A DNA stretch of 64,000 bases from Bacteroidaceae bacterium (GTDB taxonomy: Bacteria; Bacteroidota; Bacteroidia; Bacteroidales; Bacteroidaceae): contig JAFZWQ010000008.1 in NCBI GenBank assembly GCA_017617235.1, positions 36,694 to 100,693 of the forward strand, written 5' to 3'. Position numbers and translations under genes: made by a program. This document shows, piece after piece, positions 1 to 8,634 of this stretch. The notes beneath the pieces were generated by a model. That model had not been told where the DNA came from, did no database searches, and was given only the letters and a program-made list of their open reading frames with translations. The stretch's first letter is position 1. Every line of letters starts with the position of its first letter.

Positions 1-292
1 CTTCCGAACCCTGAGATGTACCTGTAACATAGAGTTGCAAACCCGATTTGTTGGTGAAAGTATATCCTTTGGAAGCAGATCCTTCCACTTTCCATAGCTG
101 ATGGCCCTTTCCCATAGGGATGAGAGCCTTACACACCATACCTTCACCATTAGCTCCCACAACAAAGTTACCTTGAGTGAACTTCAGATAATACCAGTAT
201 TCGTTTGAATCATCACTCAATTTGGGAAAGTTTGCTGCCCAAAAGTTCTGACTCAGCACCAGCGATAATAACAGTAAAATGATTTTTTTCAT
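1..292 (-). CDS. Exported protein, 3' end outside window
   Basis: The frame starts at the ATG at 292 and stays open to the window edge, so only about 97 residues are visible. The N-terminus is a clear signal peptide (MKKIILLLLSLVLSQNFWA), followed by an aromatic-rich stretch (NEYWYYLKF) and segments such as GHQLWKVEGS and GYTFTNKSG. Similar short sequences introduce ricin-like or beta-trefoil-like regions in exported Bacteroidales proteins; that comparison is inference. It lies on the same strand as, and 64 bp downstream of, the large exported protein at 357-4031, so the two may be co-transcribed. The function is not recognisable from the visible part. Confidence 0.75.
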   Translation of the reverse strand, partial: MKKIILLLLSLVLSQNFWAANFPKLSDDSNEYWYYLKFTQGNFVVGANGEGMVCKALIPMGKGHQLWKVEGSASKGYTFTNKSGLQLYVTGTSQGSE

Positions 293-356
293 CTCCGCCT
301 AAAGTAATATAATTCGGGCCTTTCCAAAAGAATAGGCCCGAACCGAATACCATTAT

Positions 357-3300
357 TTATTTCACTACTATCTTCACACCATTAACTATGTATATACCAG
401 GTTGTACATTACGTAAATTATTCAGGTTGCCGCTCTTGCTTACCATACGACCATCTATGGTATAAATTTTACCAGTCTTGGCCACCTGTTGCAGAACGGT
501 ACTGATACCATCCTCAATGTTATCGTTAAATTCAATTACCAAATCTGTCTTGTTGGCAAATTCCCCGGCTTCAGGATTAATATCGGTGATGTAAACATTG
601 TTGTCACCTACTTTTGTATCCTTGTCCTTGAAGACGAGAGCTTCTTCTGCATGTCCACTACCCACAGCCAGGAAATTCTCCTGTATAGCCTTGCCATCGA
701 ATGTACCTTTTAGGTAACCATCGGTCTGAGGCTTCTTAACAAGGTTGAAGCTGAAGCTGAAGTCGGAAGGTGCTGCATCGTCAGGTCCATCCTCAGGATA
801 ATATTCACCAGAAGCAACATAAAGGAACGGACGACCTGCAGGAACTTCAGGATCGGTAATCTGACCTAGCGTAATCTTCACATTTTCTTTCTTGTTATCT
901 GCAGGAGTGCGTTCAATGCCAGAAACAGTCCAAAGTTTACCCTGAGTAGGATCCTTAACCGTAATGGGAACAGGGAAGCAACATCCATAAATATTACCTG
1001 AATTGAAGTTCATCTTAAAGTCACCAAAGGTGTAGTTAGCAGCAACGTCTTCCACTTCTTCAACAAAGAAGCTACCACGGCGACCGTCAGCATCAGTCCA
1101 ACCTGCACCTGACTTATTACCCCAAGTACAAAGAACAGTTTGGTTCTGAGCCAAATGCAAAGGACTCATCTCCTTACCCTCAATGGTCTTGACGAAGAAG
1201 GCATTCTGACCATAACCGGAAATTACCTGCGTAAAGAGACCGGGCTGTACACTCAAAGTGGTGTTACTATGAAGGAAGAGACCCGTAGCCTTGTTCTGAA
1301 TGGCATAAGCACTATCGCCAATATTCACGAAGCGGAACAGAGCCATATCCTTATCGTTCAGGAAATCCAAATCTATACCATGCAATATCTGACCAAGAGC
1401 AACCTCATTCTTATCGATAGACTCTATGCGGTTACCCTTCACATCATCACCGTTATCATTCTTACCCAGCACCACAATCTCACGTTTAGCCACAGCAATA
1501 TACTTACCAAAGTTACCTTCATTGTATACGCCCAGGGTAACGGGATAATCAGGATAGGTGTTGTCTATCCAATAGTTGGGATAGTTACCATCTTTTTTCC
1601 AATTATACTTATCATATTCTTCTTCAGTACCGAAACGGATGGTATACCATTTATCTGTTTGAACAGGAATAGCACTTTGCTTGATGTTTTCTACTGCAGC
1701 ATCTATAGCGTCAATCTGAGCCTGACTTCTTTCTGCCGTATAAACACCACCTTCGTCGTAGGCCTTGGCAGCATCAATTACATTTGCCAAATTTTCACCC
1801 GAACTGTTGTCTCTCCAGAAACCAGGATTCGTACCCAGTACAATAATATTATCGGCATCCTTCACTTCCTCAATCTTCTGGCGCAAGGGATTTGGATCTA
1901 CATACATCTTAATAAACGCATCGTAGGCTGTTCTCAACTCGTAATACTGTTCTGCAGTCACTTCTTCGGGATCTATATCCTTCAGTTTTTCAAGTATAGC
2001 CTCCAATGTTGTAGCCACATCGCCCATCATGTGATATTGGCTGGTAGCCGGGTCAATAATTTGTATAGGACTGGGATAAAGCTGGAATTCTGCCAGATGC
2101 CAGTAACGGTTGCCATCGGTATTGGTTTCACCATACAGGCGCAGATATTTTTTGCCCTGAGGATTGAATCCATCTGTAATAACCGTCTCACCAGCTGCAT
2201 TGAACGGGGTATCGAACTCGGCAAGTAATTCCCAATCGGCTGCTTCGGCCTGAGGATCGTCACTGCCATAGAAACTCCAACTTGTCGGATGGTTGGTGGT
2301 ACATACCGTCTTTTGGTCGTAGTTGTATAAACGACGGGTAAACTTCATGCAGATAAGATCATAGGTGGGTTCGTTCAACTCAATCTGCAGATACTGGCGA
2401 TCTGTATTGTTGTTCCAGTTTGTATGCCAATAAGTCAACGGATTACCATCCACCAGATGTGCAATATTGCCTTCCCAATCATGAGGTGCACTCCAAGGTG
2501 AACTCAACTGACTCGCATTTTCAATAAGCGGACTGCTATAAGACTGGTCTTTGGCTATTTCCAGTTTCTCTATGGCATCATCGCAAATAACCTTGAAACT
2601 CTCTACCATTGCCCCATGGTCCTTGAAAGGTGCATAGTCTTCTATGATTTTTAGGGCAACATCTTCATCAACAGGCTCAAATACCCACTCCGAAACCCTG
2701 TAAACATCGTTTTTCCATCCAATTATATCATTTTCTACACCCGTACCATATCCACTAGTGGCAGAGATACCATGACCAAGCGGATGGAACAGACAACCAT
2801 TATCCTGTGTAGATACACGTAAGGTTACACAAGCATTGCCTTCCAGATTTTCTACCAAATCCACAGAAATAAGGTTATTGCTCTCCTTCGACATTGTCAG
2901 ATATGAAAGTGAATTGTCCCATTTATTGAAACGGGCATCTGTAGCACAGTTCACAATATCGAACAAACCATCCACATTTGTTATCTTCCACAACGACGGG
3001 CAGTCACTATCCACATCCTCAGGTGTGCTCCAACGAGCAACAATCTTGTCACCTCTATAAGTACTATACATATATTTATTTACACTTACATCTTCATAGA
3101 TAGGCATTCCATCGTCGTAGAATTCACCTGTGGGAACACTATTTATAAAGGTAAGAGCATGACGCAAGCGATAGTAACCATCTGCCAAGGTAAACGGTAT
3201 TACGGAATCCAGTACGGCCTGATAGCTAGTCTTAATAAGTTCTATCAGTTCTCGTATTTCATCTACATCGTTCATATTATCTGCATCGTCCACAGCTTCC

Positions 3301-4031
3301 ATTGCCTCTACAAAGGCTTCAACCGCTTCAGCTGTATACTGACCAGGTGCTGTTCCAGTATTAGCTTTAAATTCATCTATATACTTTTCGTATTGATAAT
3401 ACAAATCTATAAGTTCGTTTTTGGCTGATGTAACTTCATCAACTAACGTACAAGGATAAAATTGCAGTTCAGCCAAATGCCAGTATGCCTTACCACTGAT
3501 AGTAGCATCGGCATACACACGCAGATATTGATAACCCTGAGGGTCGAAACCAGCGGTATTTATTTCTTCACCAGGTCCATTGTAGGGAGTATCGAATGTA
3601 CCCAGCAATTCCCAATCATCTTCTTGTTCATCAGGATCGTTACTACCATAGATGCTCCATTTGGTTACGTGATCTGCAACACAATAATCCTGAGAGTTGT
3701 ATTTGTGAACACGACGGGTGAACTTCATAGAAATCAGTTCTTCATCGATAGGCTCTATCAGATTTATCTGGACATAGTGTCTGTATTTATTAGTATCACC
3801 ATAGTTCCAGTTGGTGTGCCAATAGGTCTCGATGTCCTCGTCGATTAAGTGTTCCAGATTACCCTCGAAATCATGAGGAGCATTCCATGGGGAACTCAAC
3901 TGCTCTACATCGGTAATCAATGGTTCCGACTCGTCCAGTTCATAATCATACCCAGTTTTGTCTGTTTGGGAAAATGCTGTTGAAACTAACATTCCCATCA
4001 GCAAAATCAAAAGAAATTTTAGCTTTTTCAT
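357..4031 (-). CDS. Large exported protein with two discoidin-like domains and T9SS-type C-terminal tail
   Basis: 1224 residues. The N-terminus is a signal peptide (MKKLKFLLILLMGMLVSTAFS). Two F5/8 type C (discoidin-like) domains are near-copies of each other, at about residues 32-195 and 502-660; both contain QLSSPW.APHD, YWHTNWN, MKFTRR, WELL..FDTP and YWHLAE. Such domains often bind sugars on surfaces. Between and after them are helical linkers and beta-rich regions. The last 40 residues (GKIYTIDGRMVSKSG... NVQPGIYIVNGVKIVVK) have the form of a type IX secretion sorting domain, suggesting export across the outer membrane. No catalytic domain was recognised. The upstream 138 bp are AT-rich with no clear TAnnTTTG box. 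The product is probably a cell-surface adhesin or glycan-associated protein. Confidence 0.85.
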   Translation of the reverse strand: MKKLKFLLILLMGMLVSTAFSQTDKTGYDYELDESEPLITDVEQLSSPWNAPHDFEGNLEHLIDEDIETYWHTNWNYGDTNKYRHYVQINLIEPIDEELISMKFTRRVHKYNSQDYCVADHVTKWSIYGSNDPDEQEDDWELLGTFDTPYNGPGEEINTAGFDPQGYQYLRVYADATISGKAYWHLAELQFYPCTLVDEVTSAKNELIDLYYQYEKYIDEFKANTGTAPGQYTAEAVEAFVEAMEAVDDADNMNDVDEIRELIELIKTSYQAVLDSVIPFTLADGYYRLRHALTFINSVPTGEFYDDGMPIYEDVSVNKYMYSTYRGDKIVARWSTPEDVDSDCPSLWKITNVDGLFDIVNCATDARFNKWDNSLSYLTMSKESNNLISVDLVENLEGNACVTLRVSTQDNGCLFHPLGHGISATSGYGTGVENDIIGWKNDVYRVSEWVFEPVDEDVALKIIEDYAPFKDHGAMVESFKVICDDAIEKLEIAKDQSYSSPLIENASQLSSPWSAPHDWEGNIAHLVDGNPLTYWHTNWNNNTDRQYLQIELNEPTYDLICMKFTRRLYNYDQKTVCTTNHPTSWSFYGSDDPQAEAADWELLAEFDTPFNAAGETVITDGFNPQGKKYLRLYGETNTDGNRYWHLAEFQLYPSPIQIIDPATSQYHMMGDVATTLEAILEKLKDIDPEEVTAEQYYELRTAYDAFIKMYVDPNPLRQKIEEVKDADNIIVLGTNPGFWRDNSSGENLANVIDAAKAYDEGGVYTAERSQAQIDAIDAAVENIKQSAIPVQTDKWYTIRFGTEEEYDKYNWKKDGNYPNYWIDNTYPDYPVTLGVYNEGNFGKYIAVAKREIVVLGKNDNGDDVKGNRIESIDKNEVALGQILHGIDLDFLNDKDMALFRFVNIGDSAYAIQNKATGLFLHSNTTLSVQPGLFTQVISGYGQNAFFVKTIEGKEMSPLHLAQNQTVLCTWGNKSGAGWTDADGRRGSFFVEEVEDVAANYTFGDFKMNFNSGNIYGCCFPVPITVKDPTQGKLWTVSGIERTPADNKKENVKITLGQITDPEVPAGRPFLYVASGEYYPEDGPDDAAPSDFSFSFNLVKKPQTDGYLKGTFDGKAIQENFLAVGSGHAEEALVFKDKDTKVGDNNVYITDINPEAGEFANKTDLVIEFNDNIEDGISTVLQQVAKTGKIYTIDGRMVSKSGNLNNLRNVQPGIYIVNGVKIVVK

Positions 4032-4169
4032 AAGTTTATGTGTTAAATTAGTTAGTATTTCATGTAAATTTACTCACTTTAACGTATACTTATTCATTAA
4101 GTAATTAAAATTTAACTAAAATTATTAATAAATATGTAAATACCTATGAAAACTGAATATAGTTATATG

Positions 4170-5165
4170 TTATAAACCCAATCGGGCGGATATTTCCAGC
4201 ATGCGATTGATGGGTCGGATGGCTTTTTCTGCAATTTGTGGGTCAACCTCTACCTGAGGCCACTCGTATTTCAGACAGTTGTATAGTTTCTGCATCGTCA
4301 CCAACTTCATGTAGTTACATTCGTTGCAGGCACATGTGCTGTCGTTGGGTGGGGCAGGGATGAAGGTCTTTTGTGGACAGCGCTTCTGCATCTCGTGCAG
4401 AATGCCGCTTTCTGTAGCTACAATGAACTCTGTGGCATCGTCCTCGATGGCAAACTTCAACAGGGCTGCCGTACTGCCCACCTTGTCTGCTACCTTCACC
4501 ACTGGTCCCTTGCATTCCGGATGCACCAGTATCTTGGCCTGGGGATGTGCTGCCTTCAGATTGAGTATTTTCTCCAGCGAGAACTTCTCGTGTACATGGC
4601 AGGCACCATTCCACAGCAGCATGCTTCTGCCTGTAATGGAATTGATGTATCCACCCAGGTTCTGGTCGGGTGCAAAGATTATCTTCTCGTCCTTGGGGAA
4701 CGATTCCACAATCTGACGGGCATTGCCGCTGGTCACCACCACATCGGTAACAGCCTTTGTGGCTGCTGTGGTGTTTACATAACTGATAACGGTATGGTCG
4801 GGATGCGACTTCACAAAATCCTCGAAGGCCTGTGCCTCGCAGCTTTCTGCCAGCGAACAGGTGGCATTCAGGTCGGGCACCAGAACAGTCTTATCCGGAC
4901 ACAGTATCTTGTTGGTCTCGCCCATAAAGTGCACACCACACATCACTATGATTTGGGCATCCGTCTTTGCGGCCTGTTGTGCCAAAGCCAGCGAGTCGCC
5001 CACAAAGTCTGCAATATCCTGAATCTCACCATCCACATAGTAGTGAGCCATGATTACGGCATTCTTCTCACTTGCCATACGGCGGATCTCAGCCTTCAGG
5101 TCTGTGCCTTCCGGAATGGGCTCGTCAACATAGCCCTTGTCTTTCCATTCCTGCTTTATCAACAT
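4170..5165 (-). CDS. nadA: Quinolinate synthase
   Basis: 331 residues, full length for the family. It condenses iminoaspartate with dihydroxyacetone phosphate to quinolinate in NAD synthesis, in the cytoplasm, using a [4Fe-4S] cluster. Visible family motifs are AHYYVDGEIQDIADFVGDSL near the N-terminus, the cysteine in NATCSLAESC (about 103), the HPEC motif (about 195) and the C-terminal CACNECNYM; these match the three expected cluster-ligand regions. NadB and NadC are not in the window. A TAACTTTG box on the minus strand (5397-5404) would give an unusually long leader of about 220 nt. Confidence 0.96.
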   Translation of the reverse strand: MLIKQEWKDKGYVDEPIPEGTDLKAEIRRMASEKNAVIMAHYYVDGEIQDIADFVGDSLALAQQAAKTDAQIIVMCGVHFMGETNKILCPDKTVLVPDLNATCSLAESCEAQAFEDFVKSHPDHTVISYVNTTAATKAVTDVVVTSGNARQIVESFPKDEKIIFAPDQNLGGYINSITGRSMLLWNGACHVHEKFSLEKILNLKAAHPQAKILVHPECKGPVVKVADKVGSTAALLKFAIEDDATEFIVATESGILHEMQKRCPQKTFIPAPPNDSTCACNECNYMKLVTMQKLYNCLKYEWPQVEVDPQIAEKAIRPINRMLEISARLGL

Positions 5166-5396
5166 TTCAATATTATTTTATTTTTATTATTTCTTTTATA
5201 TAGAATCTTATAATGATGATGATGGGGTGTCGATAGTGTAGATAACTTTTTGCTTTTTTATTTGGATATTAAGTTATTGTGTTGGGAACAAAAGTTATTG
5301 TATTACTTATTTACATCACTCACGGCCACCTATCGGTTTAATATTGAGTCAGATATTGCTTTATTTCTATTACTTATTAACACGTGTTGATATCTG

Positions 5397-5404
5397 CAAA
5401 GTTA
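5397..5404 (-). promoter_or_regulatory. Candidate -7 box for nadA with long leader
   Basis: TAACTTTG read on the minus strand fits the Bacteroidetes -7 consensus TAnnTTTG. No TTTG lies at the right distance upstream, so the assignment is tentative. The leader to the nadA start would be about 220 nt and contains repeated AATAACTT words, but no riboswitch that I recognise. The 404-bp gap 5166-5569 otherwise holds only the start region of the TrmH-type gene. Confidence 0.35.
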
Positions 5405-5569
5405 GTAATTATTTTCTTTTTTAGTGATGAAAACTCAAGAAAATAATGTGAATATTCAATAATAATTATGGGCCATTGTTAATAATTCGGGAATATGAAT
5501 CCTTTATTGCCATTTTATTTGTACTTTTGCACAGGGTTATCAACACCCTTTGTTAATAACTGTGATGAC

Positions 5570-6121
5570 ATGAGAAAATTAAGGATAACCGAGATGAACC
5601 GCCTCTCTGTCGAGGAGTATCGGGAGAGCCAGAAAACCCCTCTGGTGGTGGTGCTGGACCATGTACGTTCGCTGTATAATGTGGGCAGTGTGTTCCGCAC
5701 AGCCGATGCTTTCCGACTCGGGGGTGTCTGTCTGTGTGGCATCACAGCCCGTCCTCCCCATCCAGAAATCCACAAGACTGCCCTGGGTGCAGAAGATTCT
5801 GTCAGCTGGCAATATTTCGAGCGTACAGAGGACTGTGTAGCGTGGCTCAAGGAACAGGGGTACACCGTTATGGCCATCGAGCAATGCGAAGGAAGCACAC
5901 TCCTTACGGAAATTGAAAATGGAAAATTGAAAATGGAAAATGGGAAGTTGGCGGTGGTGCTGGGAAACGAGGTGAAGGGTGTGCAGCAACAGGTGGTGGA
6001 TATGTGCGACGGCTGTCTGGAAATTCCCCAATACGGCACCAAGCATTCCATGAACGTCTCTGTCACAGCTGGCATCGTCATCTGGGAGTTGTGGAAACAC
6101 CTTACGTCAAACGCAAAATGA
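5570..6121 (+). CDS. TrmH/SpoU-family RNA 2'-O-methyltransferase
   Basis: 183 residues from the ATG at 5570; the frame is open from 5495, but a -7 box (TACTTTTG, 5522-5529) lies inside the upstream extension, so the later start is preferred. SPOUT-fold marks are HVRSLYNVGSVFRTADAF, VVLGNEVKGV and the C-terminal GTKHSMNVSVTAGI, which forms the knotted SAM site. The family methylates ribose 2'-OH in tRNA or rRNA; the exact target cannot be told. An oddity is the run EIENGKLKMENGKL just before VVLGNE, encoded by a TTGAAAATGGAAAATTGAAA-type minirepeat that seems to have been inserted in frame. A 49-aa gene follows after 7 bp. Confidence 0.9.
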   Translation: MRKLRITEMNRLSVEEYRESQKTPLVVVLDHVRSLYNVGSVFRTADAFRLGGVCLCGITARPPHPEIHKTALGAEDSVSWQYFERTEDCVAWLKEQGYTVMAIEQCEGSTLLTEIENGKLKMENGKLAVVLGNEVKGVQQQVVDMCDGCLEIPQYGTKHSMNVSVTAGIVIWELWKHLTSNAK

Positions 6122-6128
6122 ATCAACT

Positions 6129-6278
6129 ATGGCATACACAGAAAGTTACAGTCAGTCAGAAGAATACAGGCGCGATGAACTGATCCGTGCCATAGAACAT
6201 TCCATCAAGAACCTCACCCTCCAGGAACTCGAAGCCCTCTACTACGACATGTCCACCAAGAACTACATCTGGGAGTGA
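6129..6278 (+). CDS. Small acidic protein of 49 residues coupled to the transposase gene
   Basis: ATG at 6129, TGA at 6276-6278; it starts MAYTESYSQSEEYRRDEL and ends DMSTKNYIWE. It is too short for ordinary ORF calling but has normal codon use and tight spacing: 7 bp after the methylase stop, and its end overlaps the GTG start of the transposase gene by 4 nt (GTGA), the usual sign of translational coupling. The predicted structure is mostly helical (RAIEHSIKNLTLQELEALYYD). I do not recognise a family. It could be a regulator or chaperone for the transposase, or belong with the methylase; both are inference. Confidence 0.6.
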   Translation: MAYTESYSQSEEYRRDELIRAIEHSIKNLTLQELEALYYDMSTKNYIWE

Positions 6279-7441
6279 AAAGAGAAATCAAACACAACCA
6301 ACATAGGCGTTCATTTGCACACGACTATCGGGCCATAGGGATATATATGGTGACAATGGTTGTGGAGGGGCGAAAGCGCATATTTGGATATATCGATGGT
6401 TTTGCCAAGGGAAAGGTTGGAACAAACGAAGCGCCACACATGGTGCTATCGGAATTTGGAAAACGGGTATTATTGGAGGAAATTCCTAAGATAAATAACT
6501 TTTATCCAATGGTGGAAGTATGGCGTGTGACAATTATGCCAGACCATATTCATTTGTTGTTGCGAGTAAAAGCAGAATTACCAGAAGGAAAACATTTGGG
6601 AACAATCATTAGGGGCTTTAAGACGGGTTGTTCACGAGCATGGTGGCAATTTGAAGACGAAAAAAAAACCAGCGGAGATACGCAGGGCACAACAGCAGGT
6701 AACAAGAAAGAGCCCACCGTGCCCGAGGTTTCTCCCTCGGAAATATCACCCACTGTGCCCGAGGTTTCTCCCTCGGGAAAAAAGATAGCAAAAGAACAGC
6801 GCCCAGTGCTTTTTGAAGCGGGTTATCACGACCGTATTATCAATCGCCCAGGAATGTTGAATAATATAAAGCGCTATATGGCAGAGAACCCTTTGCGGGC
6901 CTGTATTCGCGAGGAATGTCCAAAACTGATGGAACGGCAACTGCACCTTTTGATTGCAGGACGCGAATATGCGGCTTTCGGAAATCTCTTCCTGTTGAAA
7001 TATCCCCAAAAGGAGCAGGTATTTTTCCACCGTAGGGATAAAGCCACAGGACAACCAACAGAACTTACGGAAACCTATCAACAAGAGCGAGCACAGCTTA
7101 TTCGACTTGCAGAAGAGGGCACTGTGCTTGTAACGCCTGGTATATCCAAGGGTGAAAGCCTTATTGTCAACGATGCACTCGAGAATCATTTGCCACTCAT
7201 CCTTGTTCAAAAGGAACCTATCACTCAATATTGGAAACCGTCACAACGCCGTTTCTATGCATGTGCATCGGGACGACTGCTCATCCTTGCCCCATGGAAA
7301 TTAGATGAAGATTCAGATTATGGACGTTTTCATCGTCTCAACGACCTTGCCAAGGAAATATGTGAGGCAACAGAGACCCGCATCCTTAACTATAACGACC
7401 TAAAAAACCCCACTCCCATCATACCGGGAGCGGGGAAGTAG
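6275..7441 (+). CDS. REP-associated tyrosine transposase (Y1, IS200-like) with long C-terminal extension
   Basis: 388 residues from a GTG start overlapping the upstream 49-aa gene. The N-terminal about 225 residues form a Y1/HUH transposase: the histidine pair is in MPDHIHLLLRV and the candidate catalytic Tyr region is KRYMAENPLRA, as in RAYT proteins. Such enzymes nick single-stranded DNA at REP hairpins. A linker contains a 12-residue tandem repeat (PTVPEVSPS twice) whose DNA forms two hairpins. The C-terminal about 160 residues (LVTPGISKGESLIVNDALE, RFYACASGRLLILAPW) are not part of the minimal transposase and recall a Rossmann-like DprA/SLOG fold, which is speculative. No flanking insertion-sequence ends are visible, so it is more likely a resident REP-handling enzyme than an active IS. 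Confidence 0.85.
   Translation: MKREIKHNQHRRSFAHDYRAIGIYMVTMVVEGRKRIFGYIDGFAKGKVGTNEAPHMVLSEFGKRVLLEEIPKINNFYPMVEVWRVTIMPDHIHLLLRVKAELPEGKHLGTIIRGFKTGCSRAWWQFEDEKKTSGDTQGTTAGNKKEPTVPEVSPSEISPTVPEVSPSGKKIAKEQRPVLFEAGYHDRIINRPGMLNNIKRYMAENPLRACIREECPKLMERQLHLLIAGREYAAFGNLFLLKYPQKEQVFFHRRDKATGQPTELTETYQQERAQLIRLAEEGTVLVTPGISKGESLIVNDALENHLPLILVQKEPITQYWKPSQRRFYACASGRLLILAPWKLDEDSDYGRFHRLNDLAKEICEATETRILNYNDLKNPTPIIPGAGK
6713..6784 (+). repeat. Two tandem 36-bp units with REP-like hairpins inside the transposase gene
   Basis: The unit begins at 6713 and repeats at 6749 (period 36 bp, 12 codons, in frame). Each unit has a hairpin: CCCGAGG (6722-6728) with CCTCGG (6735-6740), and CCCGAGG (6758-6764) with CCTCGGG (6771-6777), each with a TTTCTC loop. 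The second stem is a perfect 7 bp. REP elements recognised by RAYT enzymes are hairpins of this size, so these may be substrate-like copies lodged in the enzyme's own gene. Confidence 0.75.
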
Positions 7442-7458
7442 GGTAGTTTCAGTAAAAC

Positions 7459-8565
7459 TTACCTTGGGTAAATTACAAAACGGTCAGAATCTTCAATCTT
7501 TGCTCCTGTGCCTGGTATAAACCAAACAGGAGGTAAGAAACTCAACCAAAATTTAAAATTAGATCTGTTCAGTCCTCGGACATGAATGTCACCAGAAACT
7601 TTTATTTTTTCGCCTCCTTTATTAATATATAAAGGTCGTATTATTAGTCGTCCTTCTGATCCAGATATATTGGATTTTCTAACTTGAAGAACTTTGCATG
7701 TAACTGGACAACCTATTAGATCTTTATTTGGTGCATTAACAACTGTAAAGAATGGTTTTATATCATTCAGGTTTACATTCGAAGAATTTATGCTAACTAA
7801 TGCCTTTATTGTAATTCCATCATCGGCTTCATTTATATTAGCATCCTCATTCTTTTTTACATCGTTATTATCTTTTTTTTCATCAGATATTTGTGAAGAA
7901 ATAATAGTTATTGGTTTAGGTGGAATAGGTTTAATTATTGGCATCTCTTCGTTAGATAATGCCACAATCTTTCCAAATTCATTCCAAGGAGCCTTTTTCT
8001 TATAAATATCTACAGATTTTGCAGGTACATGTAAAGTAACATCATTGACATAAGAATTTTTGAAAGCAGCTTGATCTGTCATTGGTATTTTTTCCGCATA
8101 GCAATATACATCTGTCAACTCGGAACAATTTTGGAAAGCACCACTACTTATATTATTAACACTATATCCAATTTCAATTTTTTTCAATTTACTGCAATTA
8201 GAAAAAGTTTTGTTTTCAATAGTCGTTACGTAGTTTGGGATGATTATAGAATTCAAATTTTTACATCCGGCGAATGCTTGTTTTCCAATGCTTGTAACAT
8301 CGCTTGGAATCTCTATTGAAGTTAGTTTATTACAATCAGCAAATGCTTTTTCAGCAATTGATGTAACAATATATGTATTCCCCTCGAATTTAATATCATT
8401 GGGTATAACAATATTGCCAGAGTACTTATTAGTTGATGCTATAACTTCTGCAGTTTTACTATTTGTAAAAATATTAAAGTAGATACCATCAAGTTCGGCT
8501 ATTAGTTGACTCCATGCACACATCGGCAAGAATGTCAAAATGAGTAATAAGAGTTTATTCTTCAT
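7459..8565 (-). CDS. BspA-type leucine-rich repeat exported protein
   Basis: 368 residues with a signal peptide (MKNKLLLLILTFLPMCAWS). Residues about 60-200 hold BspA/LRR_5 repeats of about 23 residues (ITSIAEKAFADCNKLTSIEIP, VTSIGKQAFAGCKNLNSIIIP, VTTIENKTFSNCSKLKKIEI), a surface-exposed beta-solenoid seen in Bacteroidales adhesins. A Lys/Asp/Asn-rich linker follows and then a C-terminal beta-rich region without a recognised domain; no clear T9SS tail is seen. The gene is AT-rich compared with its neighbours and sits beside the small exported gene at 8635-9135 on the same strand, so both look like accessory DNA. Confidence 0.85.
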   Translation of the reverse strand: MKNKLLLLILTFLPMCAWSQLIAELDGIYFNIFTNSKTAEVIASTNKYSGNIVIPNDIKFEGNTYIVTSIAEKAFADCNKLTSIEIPSDVTSIGKQAFAGCKNLNSIIIPNYVTTIENKTFSNCSKLKKIEIGYSVNNISSGAFQNCSELTDVYCYAEKIPMTDQAAFKNSYVNDVTLHVPAKSVDIYKKKAPWNEFGKIVALSNEEMPIIKPIPPKPITIISSQISDEKKDNNDVKKNEDANINEADDGITIKALVSINSSNVNLNDIKPFFTVVNAPNKDLIGCPVTCKVLQVRKSNISGSEGRLIIRPLYINKGGEKIKVSGDIHVRGLNRSNFKFWLSFLPPVWFIPGTGAKIEDSDRFVIYPR

Positions 8566-8634
8566 AAAACTGCTTATTTAAGGTTTAACATAATACCTTT
8601 TATCTATCGGAAATATGATAAAAGACACTGCCTC

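Noticed and set aside
1140-2228. 362-codon frame antisense to the discoidin-like protein
   Set aside because: Low-complexity hydrophobic product, no start context, fully inside a well-supported gene.
6275-7441. Complete insertion sequence of the IS200/IS605 type
   Set aside because: No subterminal end hairpins flanking the gene, no TnpB, and coupling to a neighbour gene; it fits a resident RAYT better.
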